Shown here piece by piece: positions 44,310 to 56,487 of a stretch of DNA of 64,000 nt. The translations under genes and the position numbers were made by a program. Position 1 is the stretch's first letter. Each line of letters begins with the position of its first letter. Origin of the DNA: Primulina eburnea (lineage: Eukaryota; Streptophyta; Magnoliopsida; Lamiales; Gesneriaceae); contig NC_133105.1 of assembly GCF_022965805.1 (NCBI RefSeq), forward strand, positions 27,813,208-27,877,207, given 5' to 3'. The notes under the pieces are model-generated. The model was not told the DNA's origin and did not search any database. It was given only the letters and a program-made list of their open reading frames with translations.

Positions 44310-46473
44310 CTAAGTTCTTTTCACGGGATTGGACATGTCAGTGTCCAGAATACTACACTCCGACCCACAGCTAACTCCAGACACAAAATGTCGATCAAAT
44401 TCCTGATCAGAATCATCAGCCGACATGTGACTGGGAATCATCTCAAGAATGGAGGGTCTCTGTCGAGCAATCAACTCAGTCCAGTATAGAAGTGGCATCA
44501 GCAGGGGATGCAGGAAAGGATGGGACCGAGTGACTGCTATGATTTTCAATACAAACCTCCGGGGTGACAAACACAATCACCACATCCGGGCGTGTAGATC
44601 CAAGGTCATCCACGCAATCCAAATAAGGAACACCTCATCGTCCTCAGCCACCGTGACCTCAGGGCGGTCAGAAATAGGGGCCTTCTAATGAGAACTCAAA
44701 CCGAGAGAGGGATCAGGAACACCTAATCCAAGCTCCTCAGAGCCTACCTCTGTCTCCTGCAAATAGGAAAGAACTCCAAAAGAGTTCGAAGCAAGAGGAT
44801 GTGAACCAGAAGGACCTGACGGGGGAACTCCAGCTGGAGGACCCCGACGCACTGACCGCCTCCTCCTTCTTCGTCTGGGACCGTCACCAATTTCTTGAAG
44901 CTGGGGCTGGGGTCCCGGATGGAATACAGGAGTGGCACCCCCTTGGGGTGTTTGGACTGAAGGAGCAGCAGACTACTGATGCAGAGGATCAGCCTGCTTA
45001 GGTCTAGAAGGCCTGGGGTTCTTCCCATGAGAATAACACACGCTAGTCGCATGTCCCAGCATCTTGCAATCAATCCAATACGCGGGGATTTTCTCATATA
45101 TAACATCAATCTCCTGGGTGTGTTCTCCCCAACCAACCCAAACCTTTTGAATAAGGGGCTCCAAAACATTAATCTCCACACAAACTCTAGCAAAAGCACA
45201 TCTAGAAGCATTGGCTGTGTGGTCACCCATTTTCACCGGCTTACCCACAATTTTAGCGAGAGCAAAATGAATACGCTTATCAAACAAATGCAAGGGTAAA
45301 TCTGGGAAACAGATCCAGACTGGAGCAACAGGAGATTCCTCATTCAACTTAAATTCAGGGGTTCACTTAGAGAATCTAATCCCCAGTGGCCCCACATACA
45401 TATTCCCCGTGCCCAGATGCGCGCATAATCCTCTTCACAAGATAGGGAAAGAATAAGAAAACCTCGGGGCAAGAATTTTAAATCAAAAGACCGCACTAGT
45501 CCCATCTTGGAAAAAGCCACAGAAATCTGAGAATTGGGAACTAGTGATCTATTGCCCGAGATATTACCAACCAAAGAAAATTTAAAGGGTTCAATCAAAG
45601 AAGAGATTACCTCATCCGGGAATCGGATACCCGGCATACCATCCCGAAGAGACAGCGGAGGCATCGCATCCATAGAGTTGCGCAGGTCTTCAAAGCTTTT
45701 CTTCACCGTGCGAGGAGACGGTGGTCATAAGACGTCTCGAAAAGACATCGTAGGCGGGACAGAATTAACCTTGTGGCAAAGAGTGTACTACCGAGTTGGC
45801 CCGAGGGGAACGGCCGAGTCAACCCACGAGTCACCGGCCTGAGCAGCAGCGATCGACAGTGACATCAAGGGGAGCTCAAAACCTGGGCTTCAATTCAGCA
45901 GAATCGGACGGATGAGGGTTCAATTGAACGATTGAAGGAGGCGAGTTGGATGGAAAACCCACAAATTGGGCGTTTCCGACCACCGGAGTATTTCTGGCAA
46001 TTGATTGAGGCAAACAATTACCCATGGTATGGGCATTACACGGCTGAAAGGAATTTAAATTTGGAGCTACAATGCCGGAGTAATTGGAGTTTAAGTGCGA
46101 CACACCTAGGGTTTGTGGAGGAAAATCGGTAGATCCGAAATTCTGATCGGAGATGACATTTGTTTGGGACGGGGCCAGTGAAATTAAGATCGTCTCAGCT
46201 AGGGGATTCAAGATCGGGCCTTCGATCAAATTAACATGGCCGGAGGTGGCCGGAATCGAAGAAAACGCGACCGAGCTCGGCGTGAACAGTGACGGATAAA
46301 TTTCCATGTCGGAATTAGGTGGACAAATGGACACCAAATTGCATGATTTTTGGACACCATGGTCGCCTTGAAGAGGTGAATCGATTGATTAGGTGCGACG
46401 GCAAAAGGGCCGGCGGAGACCGCCGGCGCGAGAATGGCCGTAAATTCCGGGATTTCAGTCGGAGCGGCGGCAT
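44310..46473 (-). pseudogene. LINE A ORF1: nucleic-acid-binding protein
   Basis: Sense start ATGCCGCCGCTCC at 46473-46471. The N-terminus is low-complexity (Ser/Pro/Asn-rich, 45876-46337). The DUF4283 domain follows (FKFSLVGNISGNRS, FLPRGFLILSLSCEEDYARIWARG at 45344-45706; PVWICFPDLPLHLFDKR at 44973-45347), then a CCHC-type knuckle in DCKMLGHATSVCYSHGKNPRP. The C-terminal tail is acidic and ends early at KRT (44310), 54 bases before ORF2. ORF1 protein is expected to coat LINE RNA. At least four frameshifts break it. Confidence 0.85.
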
Positions 46474-46556
46474 GGCGGCGGTGACAGCAAGTTTGGGAGA
46501 TTTTTAGGGGGTTTTTCGGGTTTTTGGGGTTGAGAGCATTTTTGCAACTGGGGTAT

Positions 46557-46600
46557 GGTTTAGGGTTTATGGTTTAGGGTTAGGGTTTAGGGTTTTTTTT
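46557..46600. repeat. Telomere repeats and T-run (junction 2)
   Basis: GGTTTAGGG, TTTATGG, TTTAGGG, TTAGGG, TTTAGGG (about five units) and then eight T at 46593-46600, followed by LINE B's CCCCGGAAAACACC. LINE A's 5' leader ends directly at 46554. Confidence 0.92.
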
Positions 46601-47189
46601 CCCCGGAAAACACCATCGGATGCGGGGGGGGGGGGGGTGGGGGTTAGGCAGATTGCGTCCAGGGGAACAAACACACACCGCAAAAGTTTAGATCCTGTAA
46701 AACCCAACATGAATGTAGCTTTGGCCAATATAAGCACTGAGACATGTCATCCAGAGCGACCATAACATTCGGCCAACGTGCGAAACAAGTATGTATATAT
46801 GTGAATGTAAAATCCTAACGAAGACGCCCTCCAAGGAATATGAGAGGACCAAAGAAAAGCACCAATAGGGTGAGTGCAAGAGGCCACCCAATCCCGAGGA
46901 GACCAAACATGTAGTGTGCGAGTGTCTGAACCCACTCACACCAGACTAGCAAAACGGGGGAAAAGAACACCCCCTAAAACAGTACTCAAAGAAAATATAC
47001 ATTACAATAAAGACAGAAGAATGGATCCACGGAACAGCTATCTAATCTCAGAGGAAGCCCGGAGTATGCGAGCAGTACTAGTAGGAAGACCTAACCTAGG
47101 TAAGGCTTAGGGTATGGCCTCGCGCCAAGATCAACCACCGAATATTAACCTCCCGGAACTATATTGCGAAATATGAACAGACCGCCCCC

Positions 47190-50100
47190 TTAAAAGGACC
47201 AGAATCCTGGATACAATGTGGTCAAGACTCCAGCAACATCGACGGGAACGAACTGAGCTGAAATAGAAGTCAGAGAATCAAGCTCGATCCAAGAGGGAAA
47301 AGAATGATCGGAACAAAGGAGAGACCCCCTCCAAACCGCCCAAAGCTCAGTCCGGAGAGAAGACCCAGCTCCAATGAACTCGGTGAATGAGAGCACAACC
47401 CTCCCGGAATCATCCCGAACAACGCCACCAGCAGCAAAGTCACCAGATGTACCACGCGAGCTCCCATCCACATGAAGCTTGAAGCACCCGGACGGCGGTC
47501 GCAGCCAGCGAACAATCGCCGTCCTATGTAATCTGTGGAGAGCAACCGAAATACCCATCGATCTCGCCACATGAAACACACCCAGCCAATTTTTGGGCTT
47601 GACAGTACGCGCAGAGTGGGCGAGATGTGGGTAAGACAAAATCTGGTATTTCACCGTCTCCCAGAGACGTGGAGATGACGGTGCTTAGCATCATCACGCA
47701 GACCAGAGGAACCACAGAACAATGCAGGAGAGAAACTCACGGACATGGCCCTCCTGGGACCAGACCAAGTCCCTCTTCCACGCACTGAAGAACAAACTGA
47801 AATCCTCAGTGTCGGGAATACGGACCCGAAAAACGGTGCCAAAGAAACGCCATACAGACCGAGCTACCGGGCTGCGAAGGAATATGTGTGTGAATGTCTC
47901 ATACATATCACAACAATGACATCTCGAAGCTAACGCAAAACCCCGGCGCTGGAGCACCTCATCAACTTGGAGCCACTGATGCCAGAATCTCCAGAGGAAG
48001 AACGACATGGTAGGCCTCAACCAGCTCCCCCAACACGGGCGGAAGATATCAGATGACGGAGCACGCTGACGGATCAGCTCCCAAGCAGATCTCGCTGAAA
48101 AAGCACCATCAAAGCTATGGATCCAGCGTGCTAGGTCAGGCTCTCCCAAAAGAACAGGAATCAAAACAATCTCCTCGGCAATGAAGGAGCAAATACCGCA
48201 CAAAGGCGATCAAAATCCCAGGACCCTCTTAGACAAAAAATGAGATACCCGGACATCACGGCCCCCACGGACCACACACCGGGAGGACAAAGGAACGTCC
48301 CCGAACCAAGTGTCATCCGAAATGGATACATCTCCAAGACCAACGCGCCAGCAAATGCTAGGCTCCGCACGAGGGCGGATCCTAAGGAGACGACGCCAAA
48401 TGGGGGATATAGAACCACAGGCAGGAACACAAGCAGGAGCATCCAGCCGGAAATACTTCCGAAAAAAGAATCTCGCCCAAAGAGAGGAGCCCTGCCGAAA
48501 TCTGAACCTACAATTTTATAGAAAAACATTCCACGAGATCTTTCAATCTGCGGAATCCAAGGCCCCCCTCAAGCACGGGAAGGCAAGCCCGGGACCACCG
48601 GGCCCAATACCACTTCCTTTCCAAGGGTCTCGATCCCCAGAGAAGGCATGGAATGCCAGCTCAAGCTTCTCCATGACAGCCAGAGGTGGCTGAACCACCT
48701 GAAACAGATAAATCGGCATGGAGAGGAGCACGCTGCGTATCAAGGGTCATGCGGCTACCCAGGGAGAGGGTCCGAGTCTCCCAGCCCTCTAACTTCCTAC
48801 GAACAGATTGTGGGAGGGGACTCAAAAAGGGAGCATGTCCGATTACCCCGATAAAGGGGAACTCCGAGGTACTTGAGGGGCAGACGACCCTCGGCGAACC
48901 CGGTGATGCGCAAAATCCTGGAGCGGAGGCGCCCAGAGTACCTCGGAGGCAAAATCAAAGAAATCTTGGCAGCATTCACACGGTGCCCCGAACAGTTCTC
49001 GTAGTGATACAGAAAATCTACAAGGCGTTGTATACCACGAGACCCACCACTGGCAAAAATAATGACATCATCTGCGTAAGCCAGATGGGAAATCAAAATA
49101 TCACAATCAGAACGATACCTAAGCACAGGATGCTGCAGGTAGAGGCGGTCAAGGCCACGAGAAAGATACTCCGCCCCCAAAATGAAGAGAAGGGGAGACC
49201 ATGGATCGCCCTGCCAGAGGCCTCTGGTGGAACCAAAAAACCCCGATAGAGAACCATTGAAGTTCACGAGAAATGACAATGGGAAATACGGGCCGAGACC
49301 AAAGCCAAAAACACGCTCTAAAAAACGAAAATGTCTCAAAACGTCAAATAGGAAATGCCAATGGACCCTATCATAGGCCTTGGCCATATCCAACTTCAAG
49401 ATGACATTACCACCATGAGTGGGAAGAGTAATGCAGTGAGTGAGCTCCTGGGCGAGGATAATATTATCAGATATCATCCGACCCGGAACGAAGCCACTCT
49501 GATTCGGAGAAACAAGTCTCTCCATCACATCCCTCATCCGAGGGTACAAAAACTTCGAGATGATCTTGTTCGTGACATTACACAGACTGATCGGACGGAA
49601 GTCTGACCAAGCCCGTGCACCCTCAACTTTGGGAATCAGAGTGATCGTGGTGGCGTTAAAACCCTGATGCATAGGAGAACCCTGGAAAAAATCAAGAACA
49701 GCACCAAAAACATCCTGATGGACAATCTCCCAGTAATGCTGAAAGAACGCCGAAGAAAAGCCATCAGGGCCAGCAACGCTATCAGGGTGAATGAAGAAGA
49801 CGGTCGCGCTGACCTCCTCCAAAGAGGGAATCGCAGCAATACCATCATTCTCCACAGTGGAGATAACCGAGGGAAAACGCAAAAAATCAGGGCAATCGAG
49901 CGCAGAGGGTTCCCCGGTAAGAAGATCCTGGAAAAATAAGGCTCCCGACTGCTGAATCAGATCCTGAGACGTCAGGCAGACCCCATTCTCCCATATGCGG
50001 AAAATCTTATTCGCCACGCGCTTTTTCCTCACCATATTATGTAAGAGTTTGGTGTCCGCTCACCATCCTCAAGCCAATGGCAAGCCGCTTTCTGTTTCCA

Positions 50101-51081
50101 AAAATCCGCCTCCATGGCGGTGATACGGGCCAGATCCTCATTGCGATCGGACAGCGAAATCCAATTCGCGTCAGAAGGGTCGGCCTCACGGACAGCCTCA
50201 GCTGAACGAACAGCTCTCTCAGCCTCAGTGAGTCCATCAAAGATGTTACCAAAAACATCCCGATTCCACCACCGGAGTTGATGCTTGAGACGTTTCATCT
50301 TGGCAAAAAGCCGAGGCATGCCGCTCAGACTGCAAGGCAGATTCCAATTATGCCTCACAGTCTGCAAAAAACCATGGTGCCTAACCCACATACGCTGGAA
50401 GCGAAGCGAGCTCGGCCCACGGGAAAAAATAGGAGCGGTAACCAAAAACGGACAGTGATCCGAGACAGTACGAGCGAGATGTTCAACCCGAATCGAGCTG
50501 AAATGATCTCCCCAATCAACAGAAACCAAGACCCTGTCCAACCGCTTCCAAATGGTCTTATTCGTCCAAGTGAACGAAGACCCCTCAAAACCAGCATCGA
50601 TCAGGCCACTGTTGAACTCCTCCATGGGTAGCAACCTACCACACGGGAGCCCAAGCACTCAGACACATCCCTGACGACATTAGAGTCGCCACCAATCAGC
50701 CAGGGACCCAAAATAGGCTTAACCAAAAGCAAAGAAGCCCAAAGATCCCTACGCTGAACATAATCTCATCTAGAATAAACAAAAGAACAAAATATCTCTG
50801 TCGGCAAGAAAGAGGCCGAGACTCTAACAGTGGAGGAACTGAGCATGATCAAAAACACACTCCGCCCTCACATCAGCGGCAAAAAAAACCCAGATATGAC
50901 CAGAGAGATTAGAGATGACTCAAGAAAACCCCAAACGGCGAGTCATGTATCTCTGATCCAGATCAATCATGGGCTCCAAAACAGCCAAAACCTTAATCTG
51001 TTTCTCCTTCACAAAGGCATGAAGCCTCTGCTTGGACTCCGAACCCCGAAGTCCCCGGATATTCCATATTAGGAAATTCAT
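47190..51081 (-). pseudogene. LINE B ORF2
   Basis: Starts ATGAATTTCCTAATATGG at 51081. The endonuclease keeps GSSFTWTNKTIWKRLDRV and SDHCPFL (catalytic Asp-His intact). The RT runs open for 412 codons (48797-50035) with PNQSGFVPGRMISDN, canonical LDMAKAYDRVHW, LWQGDPWSPLLF (usually RQGDPLSP) and AYADDVIIFASGG. RVT zinc region at 47694-48203 and RNase H at 47190-47654 (FKLHVDGSSRGTSG) follow in other frames. Part of the endonuclease N-terminal segment near 50640-50650 is shortened (a 30-base loss relative to A around MEEF). Frameshifts prevent a full product. Confidence 0.88.
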
Positions 51082-51652
51082 GATGAACGAGCAGTAGAAA
51101 TGCCTGATCGCTTCCTGAGCAACCCAGGGGGATCATCCCTCTCCCTCTTTTTCTTAACATCTGGCATATCTGAGTCCAGGGCACCGTCCTCAGACGCACG
51201 GCCATCACCTGGTTCAGAAATTCTATCAAAACCCTGGTCAAGATCCTTAACAAACCTCTCACTGACAACCCTCTCAGAAGCAGGAGAACCCTGCCTATAA
51301 ACCAACTGAGTAAACAAAGAAGATGCATCAGCAGGGGACGGAGGGCCAGAAGGGATCGAGTGACAACTACGATTCTCCAAACAAATCACGGGTTCAGTAA
51401 ACATCGTGTCAATACCAGCATGCGGAGAACCCAAGACCTCCGCACAATCAACAAAAAGAATGACATCCTCCTCCTCCAAATCATTAGCCCCAGATTGGGC
51501 TGACACACCACCTAATGCCAACGGGGAAACAACAACGGTGGGTGAACTCAAACCTACAGTATCCATACCCCAGATGGAGCATGCTCCAAAGGAGGACCCC
51601 CGGTGATATCAACACCCACATCCCCAAAGCAGGGCCCAGACTTAGGGATGAC

Positions 51653-51800
51653 AATGGGTAGGGTATGGGTTGGATTTCATACATCCATCCCCATACCCAT
51701 TTATTAAATTCATCCTCATACCCATCCCCATACCCATCGGGTATTGAATTTCATCACCATCTCCATACCCATCGGATTATCGGATACACATACCCTACCC
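51653..51800. repeat. hAT subterminal CCATACCCAT repeats
   Basis: At least six copies of CCATACCCAT or close variants occur within 150 bases of the left end; CCATACCCGA copies lie near the right end (53395-53435). Such subterminal repeats are known transposase-binding sites in hAT elements; binding here is inferred. Confidence 0.7.
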
Positions 51801-52435
51801 AAATACCCTATTATCATATACAAATGAATTTTTTCAAATTTAAATTGTTTCAATGAAGTTATGAATATTTAAAAAATTATTTAAATGAACAATAAGAAAA
51901 ATTATTAATGATAAAAATTTGCAAAATAAATTTTATAGAAAAAATAACAAAATATTAAAAATATTTTATATTAGTTGAACAAAAGTACGCAATTCAAAAA
52001 AAATATAGTAGAATGTACATCATATCAAAAAATTCATAATTCAATTGATTAATCATCTATGGCTACCCCTAGTTTAATCATATGTAAATATTATCAACCC
52101 AAAATCAAACTAGATCGGTTTATCTTCGAACTATTCGTACATGTCTTCATCACTTGAAATTGTAGTGTCTTGCAAAATGATGAAGAACAACATAAATAAT
52201 TGACCCAACAATTTATTTTCAATGTCAAATTTAACAAAATTAAATTGTATTCAAAACTTACAACATCAACATCAATAGTATCCTCATCAAATTCAACTGA
52301 AGAGTAATATGCTTCCGTTTCTTGTGAACTTGTAGCTACAAAATTCAAAGAAAAAATCATTACTGTATATTGTAAATTAATAATATTTTTGTTCAAAAAC
52401 AATAAAAACTAAAAATACAATTTATATTACCTTGT

Positions 52436-53100
52436 TTCTCATTCAATAACCAACTTTTAGTGCACATCAACGCTTCTATGGTTTTTGGATGAAGCCTGCT
52501 TCTTTAGAAACTCACCAATTTTCCACCAGTACTAAATGTTGATTCTCAAGCCACCGTTGATATTGGAATGACAAGCAGATCTCGTGCCATCCTCATCAAA
52601 GTGGGATATTTGATTCCATTGGTCTTCCAAAACTCCAATATGTCAAAATCAACTTTTCTAGGCAACACTTTGTCTTCCAAATAATGATCTAGCTCAGTCT
52701 TCATATCAGTGTAAACATCACACTCAAGTGCTACTTCTATATCGAAACCATCGAAAAAATCATCAGTACCTGTATTCAATCTAGTCTCTGTTGATCTTTG
52801 TTCAACACTGGCATAACCATTATTATTTGTATAATTGTCAACCAAATTATAACACATCTTTTTATTCTTTCTAACAGGTTCTTTAAAACCAATCTCTCCA
52901 GGTGTTCTTTTGAAACAATACTCAACCAATTTTGTCTTATATCTTGGATCTAAATAGTAGCTATTCCCATAACTCCATGAATATCACAACAATACTTCTC
53001 AAATTTGGAAAGCAACCTTTCAGTCATGGAAGAAATTACCTTGTTAGGAGATGTGGTCCACTTGAGAAATGAAGCTTTAATTTCACAAACCTTGTGAAAA
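52436..53100 (-). pseudogene. hAT transposase C-terminal remnant
   Basis: The minus strand has YYLDPRYKTKLVEYCF (the DPRYK motif before the dimerisation region) near 52900-52965, then an open frame 52546-52929 ending in the hAT dimerisation domain: LEDKVLPRKVDFDILEFW, YPTLMRMARDLLVIPISTVA. After a stop the domain goes on as ESTFSTGGKLVSF and RSRLHPKTIEALMC to about 52440. The DDE catalytic core is not present. The domain lets hAT transposases dimerise; this copy makes none that could work. Confidence 0.88.
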
Positions 53101-55524
53101 AAGATATTTTTCAATTTTTGAAGTCAAACATGGAATAAACTTAAAAGTGGAGAAGATGAGAAATTGAATGAAAAATAAAAGAGCGGTAAAACCTTGAAAC
53201 TTAAAAGTGAAAGTGAAAGGGAAGAGAAAAGAAAAAGTACCGATTTACTTGGATTTGAGAAGATGAATCTTTAATATAAATAAGTATAATTACTATATAT
53301 ATATACATACATATATATATATATATATATATTTATATGTATATTAATTTAAACGGGCATTCGGGTCGGGTGTGGTTCGGATTATATCAAACCCGCCTCC
53401 ATACCCGAACCCGAAAATCCCCATACCCGATTACCCAATTATTTAATCGTGTCTGAAAATCCCTCCATACCTCTTCTATTCGGGTCGGGTGTCGGATCCT
53501 CCAACAGGTTCGGAGTAAATTGACATCCCTACCCAGACTCAAAAGTGGAACCAACTAACGCACTAGAATCAAAAAGCTGCGCCTCCTTCTGCCAAGGAGA
53601 AAGGACATCAAAAGCATTCGAAGTACTCTTCGACTGTGAAGGAGTCTACCCTGGAGGGGGAACAGCAGTCGATGGAACACGTCGCGCTGGCCGTCTCCTT
53701 CTATGACGCTTAGGACCAACAAAAGTCTCAGCAATGGGATCCTGAGGTCCCTGGACATCACCAGAAAAGACACCCTCCTGGGGTGACTGACCCGAAGCAG
53801 CCGTCTGTGACGGAGGGACTGGACCAAAAGACTTAGCCCGGATCGGCCGGGGATTCTTGCCATGTGAGTAACAAACACTCGTCGCATGTCCCAGCATTTT
53901 GCAATCAGTGCAATAGGTCGGGATCCTCTCATACGCCACCTCAATCTCTTGAGTGTGATCTGCCCATCCCACCCAAATGTGCATGACAGGAGGCTCCAAC
54001 ACATTAATTTCGACACACACACACGAGCATAGGCCCCACGAGACACCTCAGCTGTGTGGTCATCAACTTTGATAGGCTTACCCAAGAGCTTGGCAATAGC
54101 GCAAAGACTTTTTTTTCATATAAATGCAAGGGTAATTCCAGAAGTCTAGTCCAAACTGGGGCAACTGGCGACTCCGCCTGAAACTTGAATTCTGGTGTCC
54201 ATTAGAAAAACGGATACCAAGAGAGCCAACCATCATATTACCACGCGCCCAAAGACGTGCGTAATCCTCTTCACAAGATAGAGTAATGACCAAGAAACCC
54301 CGTGGTAAAAACTTCAATTGGAACGGTCTGACCAAACCCACTTTGCCAAAAGCAACAGAAATCATCGAATTGGGGACCACAGACCGATTCCCAGAAATTT
54401 TTCCCACCAAAGCAAATTTAAATGGCTCAATAAGGGATGAAATTACCTTATCCGAGAATAGAATACTCGGTTTACCCTCCAAAAAAGATGGCTCGAGCAT
54501 CTCCTCCATCGAATTGAGAACATCATCAAAGCTATTCTTCATCGTACGAGGAGACGGGGGAGCCAAAACATCCTTAAAAGACACATGAGGTGTAACAACC
54601 ACTTTCGGGCCTACGTTGACCGCAGAAGCACCATTGTTGACTGCCGAGTTGAAACGCTGCACTCGGCTGAGTGACTTTTCCGAGTTGACTCGGACGTTAC
54701 CAAGCGGGGTACCACCGTGGGCCGGCGACGATGCCGTGAACAAGAAACCGGAATACATACCAAAAGAACCGGGCGGTGGAGGGATGAACTCGGGGAAAAC
54801 AATTGCCGGAAAAAGGGAGGAAATCTGAATTTGGGCGTTTCCGATTTCCGAGCAATTACTTGGAATTGAAGGGACCGAGATGTTGCCCATGACAGGGGGA
54901 GTAAATGCTATGGAGGAATTGAGAAACGGAGAAGCGACACCGGAGGAATTGAGCAAAGAAGCCGTCGCGACCTTTGAACAGTGACTGAAAATCGTAGATC
55001 TGAAATTGCCGTCGCATACGAACGGCGTTGGGGCTGAAACTAGAGGCAAAGTGATCGTCTGGTTGAGGGGATTCAAGATCGGGTTTCCATTTGCAACGAG
55101 GTTGCCGGAGGAGGCCGGAAATTGAAGAAAACCAGTCGGTGCATTCATGAACAGTGCCGCCGAGAAAGAAATTGAAGAGAACAGCAGCTGTGGTTGATGA
55201 TACGGTCGCGCATGGGTAGCATTGGAAAGCTGGTAAAAAACCGATTCAGGAGAGGTACCCCCGGTGCCGGGAAGAGCAGCGGCAGCCGCGGCGAAGAAGA
55301 AAGAAAAATAGACGCAGATACGATCGGAAAATTGGAGCAGTTTCCGGAGTCCGATGGGTCTGAAATTTTAGTATGTTGGTCGGCGAGGGGAAGCGGTTCT
55401 GATGGAGGTGGTTGCCGGCCGGAATCCGTCGGCGGTGACATGGCGGCGGTGAGGACGTGAATAGTGTCAAATTGGAGTTATATTTGGAAATTTTGTCTTG
55501 AGAGCTTTTTTTCGGTTTTTGGTT

Positions 55525-55557
55525 GGTTTAGGGTTAAGGGTTTAGGGTTTTTTTTTT
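55525..55557. repeat. Telomere repeats and T-run (junction 3)
   Basis: GGTTTAGGG, TTAAGGG, TTTAGGG, then ten T at 55548-55557, followed by LINE C's CCCGGAAAACACC. LINE B's 5' leader ends at 55524. Confidence 0.92.
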
Positions 55558-56487
55558 CCCGGAAAACACCGCCTGATGCGGGGGGGTTAGGCAGACTCCT
55601 ACCTGTATATATCCACAAAATCAACAGTAACATAATACATAAAAAAACACCTAAAAGAGGAGGTGAATAAAACCAGAAACTCCTCAAAAGGCTACAGCAG
55701 TAGAAACGTAAAAACAAAGCAATCTAGGGAAGTAAATACAAAAGCAAAAACTAACCCTAGGATACTAATAATGTGCGCCAAAAACTAAACAAAGACAAGC
55801 AGCGCTAATGACCACATGCTGAGGAAGACAAAATCATAACTGCGAGATGAAAACAGAAGCCATGTAGAAACTCTCTCCCATAGCCATCACCCAGGGAAGT
55901 CCAAACTGTGAAAATCAGGATTCTGCCAACTGTACAAGAACCCATGAACAAAATACTGTCCGGCTGGAAAACCACTGTGCAAATGCAGTCAAAACACAAA
56001 ATGGAGACCGCGATCCAGCCCAAGTCAAAAACCCTAATGTGAATAGAACCCTGAAGAACAAGCTGCAAGGAGATTGTGTCCAGGGGAACAAACACACACC
56101 GCAAAATTATAGATCCTGTAAAACCCAACATGAATGTAGCTCTGGCCAATATAAGCACTGAGACATGTCATCCAGAGAAACCATAACATTCGACCAACGT
56201 GCGAAACAAGTATGTATATATATGAATGTAAAATCCTGACGAAGACGCCCTCCAGGGAATATGAGAGGACCAAAGAAAAGCACCAATAGGGTGAGTGCGA
56301 GAGCTCACCCAATCCTGAGGAGACCAAACATGTAGTGTGCGAGTGTCAGAACGCACTCACACCAGACTGGAAAAACGGGGGAAAAGAAAAACCCCCCTAA
56401 ATAACAGTACCTGCAAAGAAAAAATATACATATACATATAGAAAGACAGAAGAAATGGATCCAAGTGAAGGGATGGGCTGCAAACAG

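Larger units (their letters stand above)
39193..46554 (-). mobile_element. LINE A: full-length L1-type element
   Basis: About 7.36 kb. Sense order: 81-base 5' leader, ORF1 (46473 to about 44310), ORF2 (44253-40195), 3' UTR of about 1 kb, terminal GGTGTTTTCCGG and a poly(A) of nine. A 33-base G-rich tract (one C inside) at 39222-39255 lies near the 3' end. It is flanked on both sides by telomere-like repeats. It has the most coding damage of the three long copies. Confidence 0.9.
51635..53539 (-). mobile_element. hAT transposon with CCCAGACT target duplication
   Basis: The element spans 51643-53531 (1889 bp). Its ends are short inverted repeats TAGGGATGACAAT and TAGGGATGTCAAT. The 8-bp duplication CCCAGACT at 51635-51642 and 53532-53539 is perfect and of hAT length. 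Subterminal regions carry many CCATACCCAT/CCATACCCGA units. The interior is AT-rich and holds a broken transposase. It is shorter than autonomous hATs (3-4 kb), so it is a deletion derivative. Confidence 0.93.
51078..55441 (-). pseudogene. LINE B ORF1 interrupted by hAT
   Basis: Starts ATGTCACCGCCGACGG at 55441. N-terminal Ser/Pro-rich part 55148-55441 and 54078-55148, containing the DUF4283 domain (FKFALVGKISGNRS, FLPRGFLVITLSCEEDYARLWARG). The knuckle DCKMLGHATSVCYSHGKNPRP is in 53646-54020. After the hAT, 51078-51566 gives the acidic tail and a basic end (VKKKRERDDPPGLLRKR) that may be a nuclear signal. Its TGA at 51078-51080 overlaps the ORF2 ATG at 51079-51081. Removing the hAT and one target copy restores continuity of sequence but older frameshifts remain. 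Confidence 0.85.
46593..55524 (-). mobile_element. LINE B: L1-type element with nested hAT
   Basis: 8.9 kb including the 1.9-kb hAT insertion. Sense order as in LINE A, with an 83-base 5' leader. Its 3' UTR lacks about 500 bases present in A and C: GGTTAGGCAGA at 46642 joins directly to TTGCGTCCAGG. The G-tract is 14 G, a T, then 5 G. Its RT region is the least damaged in the array. Confidence 0.9.

Noticed and set aside
46021..46110. Telomerase RNA-like or other ncRNA template near the array
   Set aside because: No CTAAACCCTA-type template flanked by conserved structure was found outside the junction tracts themselves.
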